A stretch of DNA of 64,000 nucleotides from Luoshenia tenuis (GCF_014384745.1 NZ_JACRSO010000002.1:372001-436000), one strand, 5' to 3'. Positions 1 to 7,528 are shown, counted from the first letter of the stretch. Translations and numbers: made by a program. Notes: generated from the sequence alone by a model not told the origin.

Positions 1-175
1 CCCGGGCGTGGGCATGGGCAACGGCCGCGCACAGCCCCTCCCGGTCAAACCCTGCACTAGCTGCCCGCAGCTGTAGAAAGGGGCCGCCTAAGTATACCGC
101 GTCCGCGCCAAAGCGCAGGGCGGCCTCCAGCCCCTCCGCGCTCCTCGCGGGCGAAAGCAGTTCCACCTGTTTCAA
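1..175 (-). CDS. U32 family peptidase / RlhA-like protein, N-terminal part only (runs off window)
   Basis: The first 58 codons are present, reading toward position 1. The translation has the family's N-terminal pattern: VELLSPARSAEGLEAAL, then FGADAVYLGG, then a FDREGL..AVAHAHAR helix, matching the 'ELLAPAG...L..A...GADAVYLGG' opening of U32 proteins such as YhbU/RlhA. Many of these act in tRNA/rRNA hydroxylation, others as collagenase-like peptidases; the catalytic part lies outside the window, so the subfamily is open. The start is a TTG (173-175), chosen because AGGAGG at 184-189 lies 8 nt upstream. It starts 20 nt after the dut stop codon and is probably co-transcribed with it. Confidence 0.8.
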   Translation of the reverse strand, partial: MKQVELLSPARSAEGLEAALRFGADAVYLGGPFLQLRAASAGFDREGLCAAVAHAHAR

Positions 176-195
176 AGCCCTGGCCTCCTTATGCC

Positions 196-642
196 TTACC
201 GCTTCCCTGTAGAGCCGAACCCGCCGGCGCCCCGGGCGGTATCGCTAAGCTCCCCGGCCTCCACAAATTCCACCGCCAGCACGGGAGTGATCACGATTTG
301 GGCGATGCGCTCCCCCGGGCTTACGGTATAAGCCTCAGAGGACTGATTATACAGGCAGACCATCAGCTCGCCCCGGTAATCGCTATCCACCACGCCCACT
401 TTATTGGCCGGGGCGATGCCCTTTTTAGTCGCCAGGCCGCTGCGGGCGTACACCAGGCCCGCATATCCCACGGGGATCTCCATCGCCAGGCCGGTGTGGA
501 TGAACTGCGCCTGCCCCGGGGCGATGGTGACCGCCTCATCCATGCAGGCATAAAGATCCGCCCCAGCGGAAAAGGCCGAGCCATAGGTAGGCGGGGTGGC
601 ACGCGCATCCAACTTTTTAAATTTCAACGTTTGTTTTTGCAT
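196..642 (-). CDS. dut: dUTP diphosphatase (dUTPase)
   Basis: 148 residues, the normal length for a trimeric dUTPase, which hydrolyses dUTP to dUMP and PPi to keep uracil out of DNA and feed dTMP synthesis. All five family motifs are visible in order: SAGADLYAC (motif 1), YARSGLATKKGI (motif 2), GVVDSDYRGE (motif 3, uracil-binding hairpin with catalytic Asp), PGERIAQIVI (motif 4) and the C-terminal P-loop-like RGAGGFGSTG (motif 5). ATG start at 642; a promoter-like TATAAT lies at 674-679. The U32-family gene follows directly. No anomalies seen; cytoplasmic. Confidence 0.97.
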   Translation of the reverse strand: MQKQTLKFKKLDARATPPTYGSAFSAGADLYACMDEAVTIAPGQAQFIHTGLAMEIPVGYAGLVYARSGLATKKGIAPANKVGVVDSDYRGELMVCLYNQSSEAYTVSPGERIAQIVITPVLAVEFVEAGELSDTARGAGGFGSTGKR

Positions 643-673
643 AATAAACCCTCAATTTAATCCAATTTCCGCC

Positions 674-702
674 ATTATATCACAATCGATTTACACCGTC
701 CA
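674..702 (-). promoter_or_regulatory. Putative sigma-A promoter for dut
   Basis: Reading the minus strand, TGGACG (697-702), a 17-bp spacer and a perfect TATAAT (674-679). It overlaps the 3' end of the recombinase gene, so dut and the U32 gene may be transcribed independently of the recombinase. The -35 box matches consensus at only four of six positions. Confidence 0.5.
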
Positions 703-1300
703 TCTCGCCCTGTGCCCGCACCCAGCCTAGAAAGGTGCTTTGGCTTACGCCCAGGCGCAAAGCTGCCTGCCGCGAGGAGAGCAGCCCCCGCCGCCATAGC
801 TGGGCCACCGGCGGGAACTCGGGCGGGAGGGGCTTGCGCGGCCGGCCGAATTTGACCCCCCGTGCCTTGGCTGCGGCGATCCCCTCGGCCTGGCGCTGGC
901 GGATAGACATGCGCTCGTTTTCCGCTACAAAGCTGAGCAGCTGCAAGACGATATCGCTGATAAACGTCCCCAGCAGGTCCTTGGATTTTGTCGTGTCCAG
1001 CAGCGGCATGTCGATCACCCGGATATCCGCGCCGATCTCCTTGGTGATGACGCGCCACTGCTCCATAATCTCGGCATAATTGCGCCCCAGCCTGTCGATG
1101 CTCTTGACGATGAGCAGATCACCCACCCGCAGGTGGCGGATCATCTTTCGGTACGCAGGGCGCTTAAAATCCTTTCCGCTCTGGATATCGATATAAAGCC
1201 TGTGGCGCGGAATATGAAAGGGTTCCAGCGCATCGATCTGCCGCCTCTCGCTTTGGTCCCGGCTGGATATGCGCACATATCCCAATACTCTCTGGTTCAA
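680..1300 (-). CDS. Serine recombinase (resolvase/invertase family), orphan
   Basis: 206 residues, the size of small resolvases and invertases (Hin, Tn3 TnpR). The N-terminal catalytic domain opens with YVRISSRDQ, where Arg10 and Ser12 align with the active-site Arg and nucleophilic Ser of the YxRVS motif. The SIDRLGRN segment supplies the two catalytic arginines (about residues 70 and 73). A long E-helix linker leads to GVKFGRPRK and a C-terminal helix-turn-helix (SSRQAALRLGVSQSTFLGWV). The start is a TTG at 1298-1300 preceded by GGAGGGG, about 11 nt away. No transposase, terminal repeats or res-like site were recognised nearby, so its substrate is unknown. It lies just downstream of the ubiquitin-domain gene, separated by a terminator. 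Confidence 0.9.
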   Translation of the reverse strand: MNQRVLGYVRISSRDQSERRQIDALEPFHIPRHRLYIDIQSGKDFKRPAYRKMIRHLRVGDLLIVKSIDRLGRNYAEIMEQWRVITKEIGADIRVIDMPLLDTTKSKDLLGTFISDIVLQLLSFVAENERMSIRQRQAEGIAAAKARGVKFGRPRKPLPPEFPPVAQLWRRGLLSSRQAALRLGVSQSTFLGWVRAQGEMDGVNRL

Positions 1301-1419
1301 TGAAACCCATCCCCTCCCTGTGCGATTTGCACGGCGCTCCCCAATATTTTACGTGATGCAGGGGTACTGTTTCATATTTTACCGTTTATCGCTGCGCGCG
1401 GCCTTACGATATATCCCAC

Positions 1420-1447
1420 AAAAAAAGAGAGGGCCTTACGCCCTCTC
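1420..1447 (-). terminator. Intrinsic terminator after the ubiquitin-domain gene
   Basis: On the minus strand GAGAGGGC - GTAAG - GCCCTCTC forms a perfect 8-bp stem followed by seven U. It starts about 18 nt past the stop codon at 1466 and marks the end of the carbohydrate operon. Confidence 0.9.
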
Positions 1448-1465
1448 CCACTTTTCAGGTATCGC

Positions 1466-2458
1466 TTATCTATTTTGGCCGCGGGCCCTTCGGCCCAGCA
1501 CGATGGCAGCGGCTCCGCTGAGCAGGGCCAGCGCCATCAGCCCCAATGCATCGCCGCCCTGGCCGGTTTTAGGCTGGCGGGGCACGCTCTCCTCGGGCGC
1601 AGTTTCATCCGTACTTTGCTCCGCCTCCGCCTCAAGCGCCGGAATGGCTTCCTGCGCCATTTGGTAACCGCAAATGCTGCACCGCGCAACGCGCATCCCA
1701 GCCTGTCCCTGGGTCGCCGGTACTGTTTCTACCCAATCGCCAGGGATATGCGCCTGCCGGGTTCCATCGATACCACACCGGGCGCAGCTTTGCCAGTGTC
1801 CGCTCTCATCCTGCGCCCACGCGCCCTCAAAGGCATGCTCCCGCACGGTAAAGCGAATCTCCACTGTTTGATCTTGCATATCCGCTTCGGACAGCGTCAG
1901 CGTGGCCGTATAGTCCCCCGCCGGCAGCCCTTCTACCGGCGCCACGGTAAACGTTGCCTGTCCGTCGGGCGCAAGCGGGTCGATCTGCGTTTTAGACAGC
2001 GTAAAGCAGTCCGCATCCTCGCCGGATAGGGCTAGCGTCAGCGGCTGACTGGGCGTGGCGCCCTCGTTTTTTACCGTCAGTCCGTACGCGTCTACCGGCG
2101 CATAACCCTCATCCACCGCCGCAAATACAAAATCTCCCTCGGGGGAAAGCGTCACGCTTCCGCGTAGACGCAGCACCAGGTGCAGCGTACTATCCTTTTG
2201 GATACCATAATCCTGTAGCGTGTTGCCGTCTTCCAACTGCTTGCCCGCGAAGATCAGCCGCTGCTGGTCGGGCGGGATGCCCTCTTTATCCTGAATCTTG
2301 GCCTTAACATCCTCGATCCGGTCCGTGGGTTCCACCTCCAGGGTAATATGCTTTCCGGTCAGCGTCTTGACAAAAATCTGCATGGCAAACGCCGTCGTCG
2401 GGAAAAAGGCCATTGCCAAAACCACGCACAGCATGGCGGCGATCAGTTTCTTTCTCAT
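1466..2458 (-). CDS. Secreted, wall-anchor-type surface protein with an N-terminal ubiquitin domain
   Basis: 330 residues. Residues 1-25 form a signal peptide (basic MRKK, hydrophobic core, FPTTAFA cleavage site). Residues 26-101 are ubiquitin, so cleavage after Ala25 would expose ubiquitin Met1. Compared by hand with human ubiquitin there are nine differences in 76 (T12H, S19T, T22R, N25D, R54N, S57Q, N60G, E64D, G76S). All seven lysines and the L8/I44/H68/V70 patch are kept. The final GG is GS and the chain continues, so no free diglycine end is encoded. Residues 102-205 resemble the Ig-like module common in clostridial adhesins (VTLSPEG...LTVKNEG...FTV). Residues about 206-270 hold paired CxxC motifs (CARCG, CSICG). 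The C-terminus is QPKTG (about 295-299), a hydrophobic segment and a basic tail (RRARGQNR), like a sortase signal. The gene begins 8 nt after rbsK, with its ribosome-binding site in rbsK's last codons, so it appears to be the last gene of the sugar operon. The function is unknown. Confidence 0.93.
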   Translation of the reverse strand: MRKKLIAAMLCVVLAMAFFPTTAFAMQIFVKTLTGKHITLEVEPTDRIEDVKAKIQDKEGIPPDQQRLIFAGKQLEDGNTLQDYGIQKDSTLHLVLRLRGSVTLSPEGDFVFAAVDEGYAPVDAYGLTVKNEGATPSQPLTLALSGEDADCFTLSKTQIDPLAPDGQATFTVAPVEGLPAGDYTATLTLSEADMQDQTVEIRFTVREHAFEGAWAQDESGHWQSCARCGIDGTRQAHIPGDWVETVPATQGQAGMRVARCSICGYQMAQEAIPALEAEAEQSTDETAPEESVPRQPKTGQGGDALGLMALALLSGAAAIVLGRRARGQNR

Positions 2459-2466
2459 GATATCTT

Positions 2467-3390
2467 CTATTCCTCAACTTTTTTTAAAAAGGCGCTTACC
2501 GCCTCAGCCGTTGGCAGCGAGGGCATGGCCCCCTTGCCGGTAGCCGTAAGCGCCCCCACGGCGTTGGCATACCGCGCCGCGGCCAGTATATCGCCCGTCT
2601 CCAAAAAGTTCAGCGTCAGGGCGCCGGTAAAGGCGTCTCCGCAGGCCGTAGTATCCACCGCCTTTACCGGGTAAGGCGGTATATGGGTCGCCGTCGCTCC
2701 ATCGTAGACCAGGCAGCCCTGCGCCCCCAGCTTGATGACCACGTATTTAGCGCCGCCCCGCTCCATCAGCTTTTGCGCCGCGGCCAGCCCCGCCTGCCCC
2801 GCATCCGGCAGGATACCGGTCAGCGCCTGGGTCTCCGTCTCGTTGGGCGAGAGGATCGCCATGCCCCGCATCTGCTCCAAGGGGAAGGCCTGCGCAGGGC
2901 CTGCGTCCAGCACCACGGGGATGCCCTTTTCTCCGGCCCAGGCAGCGGTCTCCAAGATCACATCCTGCGGGATCTCCAGCTGCATCATCACCGCGTCATA
3001 ATCCTCCGGCAGCGCGCGCAGCCACCCTTCAGGCCTTGGCGCTGTATTGGCCTGGGGATAGACGGCGATGCGGTTGCTGCCGTCGTCCTCCAGAAAAATA
3101 ACGGCAAGGCCGGTGGCGCAGCCCTTTACCGGCGCCATATGCGTAGTGCCCACGCCCTCATCCTTTAAGGTCTGGCGCAGGGTCTGCCCTGTTTCATCCT
3201 CCCCCACCTGGCCGCAAAAATCCACCGCCCCGCCCAAACGGGCCGCCGCGACGGCGGCGTTTGCCCCCTTGCCGCCCATGGAGTAGAAGTATTGGCTGCA
3301 GATCAAACTCTCGCCCGGTTTGAGCATCCGCGGCATGCACAGTACCAAGTCCTGGTTGATCGAACCGACGACCAATAGCTTTTTAGCCAT
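2467..3390 (-). CDS. rbsK: Ribokinase-like PfkB-family sugar kinase
   Basis: 307 residues, typical of RbsK. It has the PfkB signatures: VVGSINQDLV at the N-terminus, MGGKGANAAVAAARLGG (substrate-side GGKGAN motif), NETE in the ATP-binding half, and DTTACGDAFTGAL with the catalytic Asp in the anion hole. ATP-dependent phosphorylation of a sugar or sugar phosphate is expected. The family is substrate-flexible, and in this operon a ketose monophosphate feeding the class II aldolase is as likely as ribose. ATG start follows AGGGGGA. It sits 9 nt after the adenosyltransferase gene and 8 nt before the ubiquitin-domain gene. Confidence 0.88.
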   Translation of the reverse strand: MAKKLLVVGSINQDLVLCMPRMLKPGESLICSQYFYSMGGKGANAAVAAARLGGAVDFCGQVGEDETGQTLRQTLKDEGVGTTHMAPVKGCATGLAVIFLEDDGSNRIAVYPQANTAPRPEGWLRALPEDYDAVMMQLEIPQDVILETAAWAGEKGIPVVLDAGPAQAFPLEQMRGMAILSPNETETQALTGILPDAGQAGLAAAQKLMERGGAKYVVIKLGAQGCLVYDGATATHIPPYPVKAVDTTACGDAFTGALTLNFLETGDILAAARYANAVGALTATGKGAMPSLPTAEAVSAFLKKVEE

Positions 3391-3399
3391 AATATCCCC

Positions 3400-3894
3400 C
3401 TAATTTTTTCCCGCCCGCTGGCACATCAAAAGATAGATGGCGCTGGACAGGCGGTTATACGCCTCCAACAGCGTTGCGTGCTTTTCATCCAAGGCAGCCA
3501 CCGCCGCGATCTCCATCTCCCGGCTCTGGGCGCGCAAAAGGTTCAGTTTGAGTAAAAAAGGCTCCATCCCCGCGTCCACCTGCAAAAAGCCTACCCCATA
3601 GTAAGCCTGGGTATGGTGGGAACGCTCGCGCAGCTGCGCGGGCGTAAGGCCAAACAGCGTCCACGCTCCCATAGGCTCGTCCAGCACTTCTGCGCGCATC
3701 AGCCGCCCGCAAAGGGCGGCGATCTCGCCAAGGGCCCGGGCCAGCTGCGCTTCCCCGGCCTGGGCCGCCTCGCGCTGCAAAAGCATCGTCTGCGCGCCAA
3801 AAGTATCCAGCTTGCCGCGCAGTACGATGCGCGGGTGATCCTTGCGCACGGTCTCCTCGCCCCTCAGGCTGGTCCAGTTCTCTTTTCCCTCCAT
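3400..3894 (-). CDS. Corrinoid (cob(I)alamin) adenosyltransferase, EutT/PduO-like
   Basis: 164 residues from the ATG at 3894. Family features: ENWTSLRG, KDHPRIVLRGKLD (the HPRIxxRGKLD block of EutT-type enzymes), a helical GEIAALCGRLMRAEVLDEP segment and LRERSH. Such enzymes attach the 5'-deoxyadenosyl group of ATP to cob(I)alamin to make coenzyme B12. The ATG is 2 nt after the aldolase stop, suggesting translational coupling; a GTG at 3924 is an alternative start that would add ten residues and overlap the aldolase gene. Its place inside a sugar operon with no visible B12-dependent enzyme is unexpected. The family call is from remembered motifs; the exact subfamily is uncertain. Confidence 0.75.
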   Translation of the reverse strand: MEGKENWTSLRGEETVRKDHPRIVLRGKLDTFGAQTMLLQREAAQAGEAQLARALGEIAALCGRLMRAEVLDEPMGAWTLFGLTPAQLRERSHHTQAYYGVGFLQVDAGMEPFLLKLNLLRAQSREMEIAAVAALDEKHATLLEAYNRLSSAIYLLMCQRAGKN

Positions 3895-3896
3895 TG

Positions 3897-4754
3897 CTAA
3901 AAGGTTATCTGATCCGCGCCGCACAGCAGAATCTTCTTCTCCGCCACCGCGCTGACCACCTCGCGCGCATGGCCCATATACCGGCGCGGATCGGTCTCAT
4001 TCTCATCGCCCAGCAGCACCTCGCGCACCGCGCCGGCCATGGGAATCTTCAGCTCCGTTGCGATATTGACCTTAGCGATGCCCCGCGCCACCGCAGCGCG
4101 CACCGCATCATCCGGCACGCCGGAGGCGCCATGCAGTACCAGCGGCACCGATACCGCCGCGCGGATCGCGCTTAGCCGCTCCAAATCCAGCTTGGGCGTG
4201 CCCTTATATACGCCATGCGCCGTACCGATAGCTACCGCCAGCGAATCGACCCCGGAGCGGCGCACATAATCGGCCGCCTCCTCGGGTACGGTAAAGGTGG
4301 CTTCCCGCTCGTCCACGTTCAGGTCGTCCTCCGCGCCGCCCACGCGCCCCAGTTCGGACTCCACCGCCACGCCGGCCGCGTGCGCCACCTCTACCACCTT
4401 TTGGGCCAGGGCAAGGTTCTCCTCATAGGGCAGGTGGGAACCATCAATCATCACTGAGGTAAAGCCCTCCTTGATGCACTCCACGATCATGGGGAACTTC
4501 GTGCAGTGATCCAGGTGCAGAGCCACCGGCACATCCGCCTTTTTAGCCACCGCCTTGGCAATGGCCGCAAACTCCGCCACGCCCATATATTGCAACGTGC
4601 TTTGGGAGGCTGCAACCATTACCGGCGCCCCCAGCCGCTGGGCTGCCCAGACGATGGCCTGGATGCTCTCGCAGGTATGCGCGTTCAGCGCGCAGATGGC
4701 CTTTTTCTGCTCCGTTGCCTTTTGTAACATTAAAATCGGGTTGACTAATTGCAT
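3897..4754 (-). CDS. Class II ketose-1,6-bisphosphate aldolase (GatY/KbaY/FbaA family)
   Basis: 285 residues. Zinc-dependent aldolase motifs in order: ALHLDHCTKF (catalytic Asp82, zinc His83), VMIDGSHLPYEEN, ESELGRVGGAEDD, VAIGTAHGVYKG (zinc His), LVLHGASGVPD (zinc His) and KVNIATELK (phosphate loop). It should split a ketose bisphosphate into dihydroxyacetone phosphate and an aldehyde. The neighbouring GatD-like dehydrogenase favours a tagatose- or fructose-bisphosphate-type substrate. The start overlaps the dehydrogenase stop by 10 nt and is preceded by GGAGGCG. Confidence 0.9.
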   Translation of the reverse strand: MQLVNPILMLQKATEQKKAICALNAHTCESIQAIVWAAQRLGAPVMVAASQSTLQYMGVAEFAAIAKAVAKKADVPVALHLDHCTKFPMIVECIKEGFTSVMIDGSHLPYEENLALAQKVVEVAHAAGVAVESELGRVGGAEDDLNVDEREATFTVPEEAADYVRRSGVDSLAVAIGTAHGVYKGTPKLDLERLSAIRAAVSVPLVLHGASGVPDDAVRAAVARGIAKVNIATELKIPMAGAVREVLLGDENETDPRRYMGHAREVVSAVAEKKILLCGADQITF

Positions 4755-5806
4755 TTTTCATTCGCCTCCAATAAAATTTTGCCGCTGACCTCCCGGTTTT
4801 CGATGCGTTTAAAAGCCTTATACGCCTGGGAGAGCGGGACGATGGAATCCAGCAGCTTTTCGGTCTGCACCACGCCACTGCCCAGCGCCTGCAGCGCCAC
4901 ATGCCACTCCCGGCCCGGCCAGTGGGCGGAATAGCTCATCCAGGAGCCGGAAACCAGCAGCTCCTTGCGGTTGATATACTCAAACTCCGCAGGCTGCAGC
5001 GTGACCGGCCGCGAGGGCGTGCCGATGAACATGACCCGGGAGCGGTTGCCCGCGTACTTTAGGGACATGATCTCCGTAGCCGGGAAGCCAGCCGCCTCAA
5101 ACACCCAATCGTACCCTCGGGGGCAGGCAGCCTTGACCTGCGCGTCAAAATCCTCCGCCGCGGTATTAAAGGCGCGGGATGCGCCGTACTCTTTGGCGAT
5201 GGCTAGCTTTGCCTCGTCGATGTCAAACACATCCACCTCCTGGGCGCCCAGGTATTTGGCGCACTGCAGGGTCAGAAGCCCGATGGTGCCCATCCCAAAT
5301 ACCGCTACCCGCTGCTCAGGGCTGTAATCCTTATCAAAGCCCATCAGCATCAGCCCGTGCAGCGCCACGGTGGCGGGTTCCAAAAAGGCGGCCTGCTCCA
5401 GGCTGACATCGTCAGGTACGTGCAGGACATTGCGCGCCGGCACGCACAGGTAATCCTGCCAGGCGCCAGGCAGCCGGGAACCGATAAAGTCATAGTTCTT
5501 GCAAAGAGAATACCAGCCGTTTTTGCAATCCTCACATTCGCCGCAGGGGACCAGCGGCGCGGCGGAGACCCGGTCGCCCGGCTTAAAGTCTTCTACATCC
5601 GCTCCCACGGCCTCCACCACGCCCGAGAACTCGTGCCCCAGGATGATGGGGAAATAGTGGGCCGTGCCCTGCAGGACCCTGGGCATATCCGAACCGCAGA
5701 TGCCGCAGTAGCGGATCTTCACCAGCACCTCGTCCGGCTGGGGGACCGGCTTTTCCACCTCTTCACAGCGCAGGTCGTTTTTCGCGTGTAAAACCGCTGC
5801 CTTCAT
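4745..5806 (-). CDS. Zinc-dependent alcohol/polyol dehydrogenase, galactitol-1-phosphate 5-dehydrogenase-like
   Basis: 353 residues, medium-chain dehydrogenase. CGICGSDMPR and GHEFSG carry catalytic-zinc ligands; the four-Cys lobe PCGECEDCKNGWYSLC binds structural zinc; VAVFGMGTIGLL is the NAD(P) Rossmann glycine motif. Segments GSDMPRV..GTAHYFPIILGHEFSG, KNYDFIGSR and GSWMSYSAHWPGREW closely resemble remembered E. coli GatD, so oxidation of a hexitol or hexitol phosphate to the ketose is the best guess. There is no PTS in the window, so the substrate may be unphosphorylated. ATG start after AAAGGAG. Lies between the FGGY kinase and the aldolase. Confidence 0.88.
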   Translation of the reverse strand: MKAAVLHAKNDLRCEEVEKPVPQPDEVLVKIRYCGICGSDMPRVLQGTAHYFPIILGHEFSGVVEAVGADVEDFKPGDRVSAAPLVPCGECEDCKNGWYSLCKNYDFIGSRLPGAWQDYLCVPARNVLHVPDDVSLEQAAFLEPATVALHGLMLMGFDKDYSPEQRVAVFGMGTIGLLTLQCAKYLGAQEVDVFDIDEAKLAIAKEYGASRAFNTAAEDFDAQVKAACPRGYDWVFEAAGFPATEIMSLKYAGNRSRVMFIGTPSRPVTLQPAEFEYINRKELLVSGSWMSYSAHWPGREWHVALQALGSGVVQTEKLLDSIVPLSQAYKAFKRIENREVSGKILLEANEKCN

Positions 5807-5825
5807 ATTTTGTCGCTCCTTTCAA

Positions 5826-7352
5826 TTACCGCGCGGCCTGGGCCAGCTTGGCAAAATCGTCCTTCAGTTTGGGGTAAAGCCCCTTATAAATCTCAAAATA
5901 CTGCCCATAGCGCGCATGGGTCTGGCCATCCGGCTCATGCACCCGTTGGATGCGCACGCATCTTTGCACCGCCTCATCAAAGCCCGCATAAGCCCCGCAG
6001 CCCACGCCAGCCAAAATGGCCGCGCCCAAGGGCGTAGCATGGTCGGAATAAGGCACCTCAATGCGCTTCCCGGTCACATCGCTTTTGATCTGCGTCCATA
6101 CCCGGCTGTTGGCCGAGCCGCCCACGCTGACCATGGCCTCCACCTGAGCGCCCACCTGGGCGGCGGTCTGGATGTTATGGTGCAGGGAGTAGGCCACCCC
6201 CTCCATCATGGCGCGCACCATGTGCGCCCGCCCCTTATCGTAAGACAGGCCGAAAAATACGCCCCGTGCGTCGCTGTCCCATATTGGCGAGCGCTCCCCA
6301 GCCATATAGGGGAGGAAGATCAGCCCCTCGCTGCCGGCGGGAACCGTGTCGGCCTCGTCGCTGAGCACTTCAAAAACGCTCTTGCCCTGCGCTTTGGCCT
6401 CCCCCTGCTCTGCCGCGGCCAGCTGCTGGGAGAACCAGCGCATCGTCCCGCCGCCGCCTACAGAGCCGCCCTGCAACAGCCATCCGCCCGGCAATACGTG
6501 GCAGCCCAGGATCAGCTGCGGATGGATCAGGGGCCGGTCCGTTAAAATACTCATGCCGCCCGCTTGGCCGCCCTGCTCCTGCGTCTGCCCCGGGCGGATC
6601 ACCCCCGCGCCCAGGGAGCAGCAGGCCGCATCCAGCCCGCCGGCCACCACCGGCGTTCCGGCGCAAAGCCCGGTCTCCCGGGCGGCCTGCTCCGTCACCC
6701 TTCCTACGATCTGGTGGCAGGGGACGATAGGCGCCAGCTTTTCCGCATCCAGCTGCAGCGCGGCAAGCATCGCCTCATCATACTGCAACTTTGCGATATC
6801 AAAAAAATGGAACCCATACCCCTGGGATAAGTCCTGCGAAGGCATGCCGGTCAGCTGCATGGCGATAAAGGCATTGCACTGCAAAAAATACCGGGTACGA
6901 TCATAGATATCCGGTTCATGCGCCTTTAGCCACAGCATTTTAGGCGTGATATAGGCCGCGTCCACCGGGTTGCCGGACAGGGCGATCAACCGCTGCTCCC
7001 CAATCGTCTCGCGCATCCACTTGGCCTGCGGCTCGGCCCGGCGATCCATCCAGATCATGGCCGGGCGCAGCGGCGTACCCTGCGCATCCACCGGCAGGCA
7101 GGCCCAACTGGTACCGTCAATGCCGATTGCGGCGATCCGCCGCGCTTCCAGCCCCTGCCCCCGCATATCCTCCAAGCACTGGCAGGCGGCGCGCCACCAA
7201 TCCATCGCATCCTGCTCCACGTATAGTGGGCCCGGATAGCGGGTTTCATAGCTTTGTGAGGACGTAGCCACGACGCCGCCATCCAGATCAAACGCGGCGA
7301 CTTTGCACCCCGACGTCCCGATGTCGATCCCCAGTAAGATTTCCTTAGACAA
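5826..7352 (-). CDS. FGGY-family carbohydrate kinase (xylulokinase-like)
   Basis: 508 residues, usual FGGY length. The N-terminal phosphate-1 motif ILLGIDIGTSGCKV, AIGIDGTSWACLPVD, MIWMDRRAEP, the catalytic-base region GGLDAACCSLG and the C-terminal VSVGGSANSRVW/ATPLGAAILAG adenosine motif are all present. It phosphorylates a sugar or polyol with ATP; specificity (xylulose or another ketose) cannot be read from sequence. Start is TTG at 7352 with GGGGAGCGAC just upstream. First gene of the operon, with a good promoter at 7376-7404. Confidence 0.9.
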   Translation of the reverse strand: MSKEILLGIDIGTSGCKVAAFDLDGGVVATSSQSYETRYPGPLYVEQDAMDWWRAACQCLEDMRGQGLEARRIAAIGIDGTSWACLPVDAQGTPLRPAMIWMDRRAEPQAKWMRETIGEQRLIALSGNPVDAAYITPKMLWLKAHEPDIYDRTRYFLQCNAFIAMQLTGMPSQDLSQGYGFHFFDIAKLQYDEAMLAALQLDAEKLAPIVPCHQIVGRVTEQAARETGLCAGTPVVAGGLDAACCSLGAGVIRPGQTQEQGGQAGGMSILTDRPLIHPQLILGCHVLPGGWLLQGGSVGGGGTMRWFSQQLAAAEQGEAKAQGKSVFEVLSDEADTVPAGSEGLIFLPYMAGERSPIWDSDARGVFFGLSYDKGRAHMVRAMMEGVAYSLHHNIQTAAQVGAQVEAMVSVGGSANSRVWTQIKSDVTGKRIEVPYSDHATPLGAAILAGVGCGAYAGFDEAVQRCVRIQRVHEPDGQTHARYGQYFEIYKGLYPKLKDDFAKLAQAAR

Positions 7353-7375
7353 GTCGCTCCCCCCTTACCCCCCTC

Positions 7376-7404
7376 ATTTTAAACACCTTTCCCCCTTCCG
7401 TCAA
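7376..7404 (-). promoter_or_regulatory. Sigma-A promoter of the kinase-dehydrogenase-aldolase operon
   Basis: Minus-strand TTGACG (7399-7404), 17-bp spacer, TAAAAT (7376-7381), 24 bp from the TTG start codon. It lies between the regulator's terminator and the first structural gene. The GTAG..CTAC palindrome seen at the other promoter of the locus is not present here. Confidence 0.75.
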
Positions 7405-7471
7405 CGACCAATCGGCTCTCTTGACAGGGCATAGACGTTTACCCACTTTCTGCCCTCATGAAAACAGGCAT

Positions 7472-7511
7472 AAAAAAAGCCCCGCCCGGTTTAAATTCCG
7501 GCACGGGGCTG
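7472..7511 (-). terminator. Intrinsic terminator after the GntR regulator gene
   Basis: Minus-strand AGCCCCG-TGCCGG / CCGG-GCGGGGCT stem with an AT-rich loop, followed by seven U. It separates the glycosidase-regulator unit from the kinase operon. Confidence 0.9.
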
Positions 7512-7528
7512 CTCTTTGACAGGCAGGC

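Noticed and set aside
1300..2458. Ubiquitin gene as a recent insertion by the neighbouring recombinase
   Set aside because: No target duplication, inverted ends or composition break seen around 1466-2458; the gene is translationally tied to rbsK.
2298..2674. Plus-strand open frames over the ubiquitin gene
   Set aside because: Antisense shadows of the ubiquitin and rbsK genes without ribosome-binding sites or family features.
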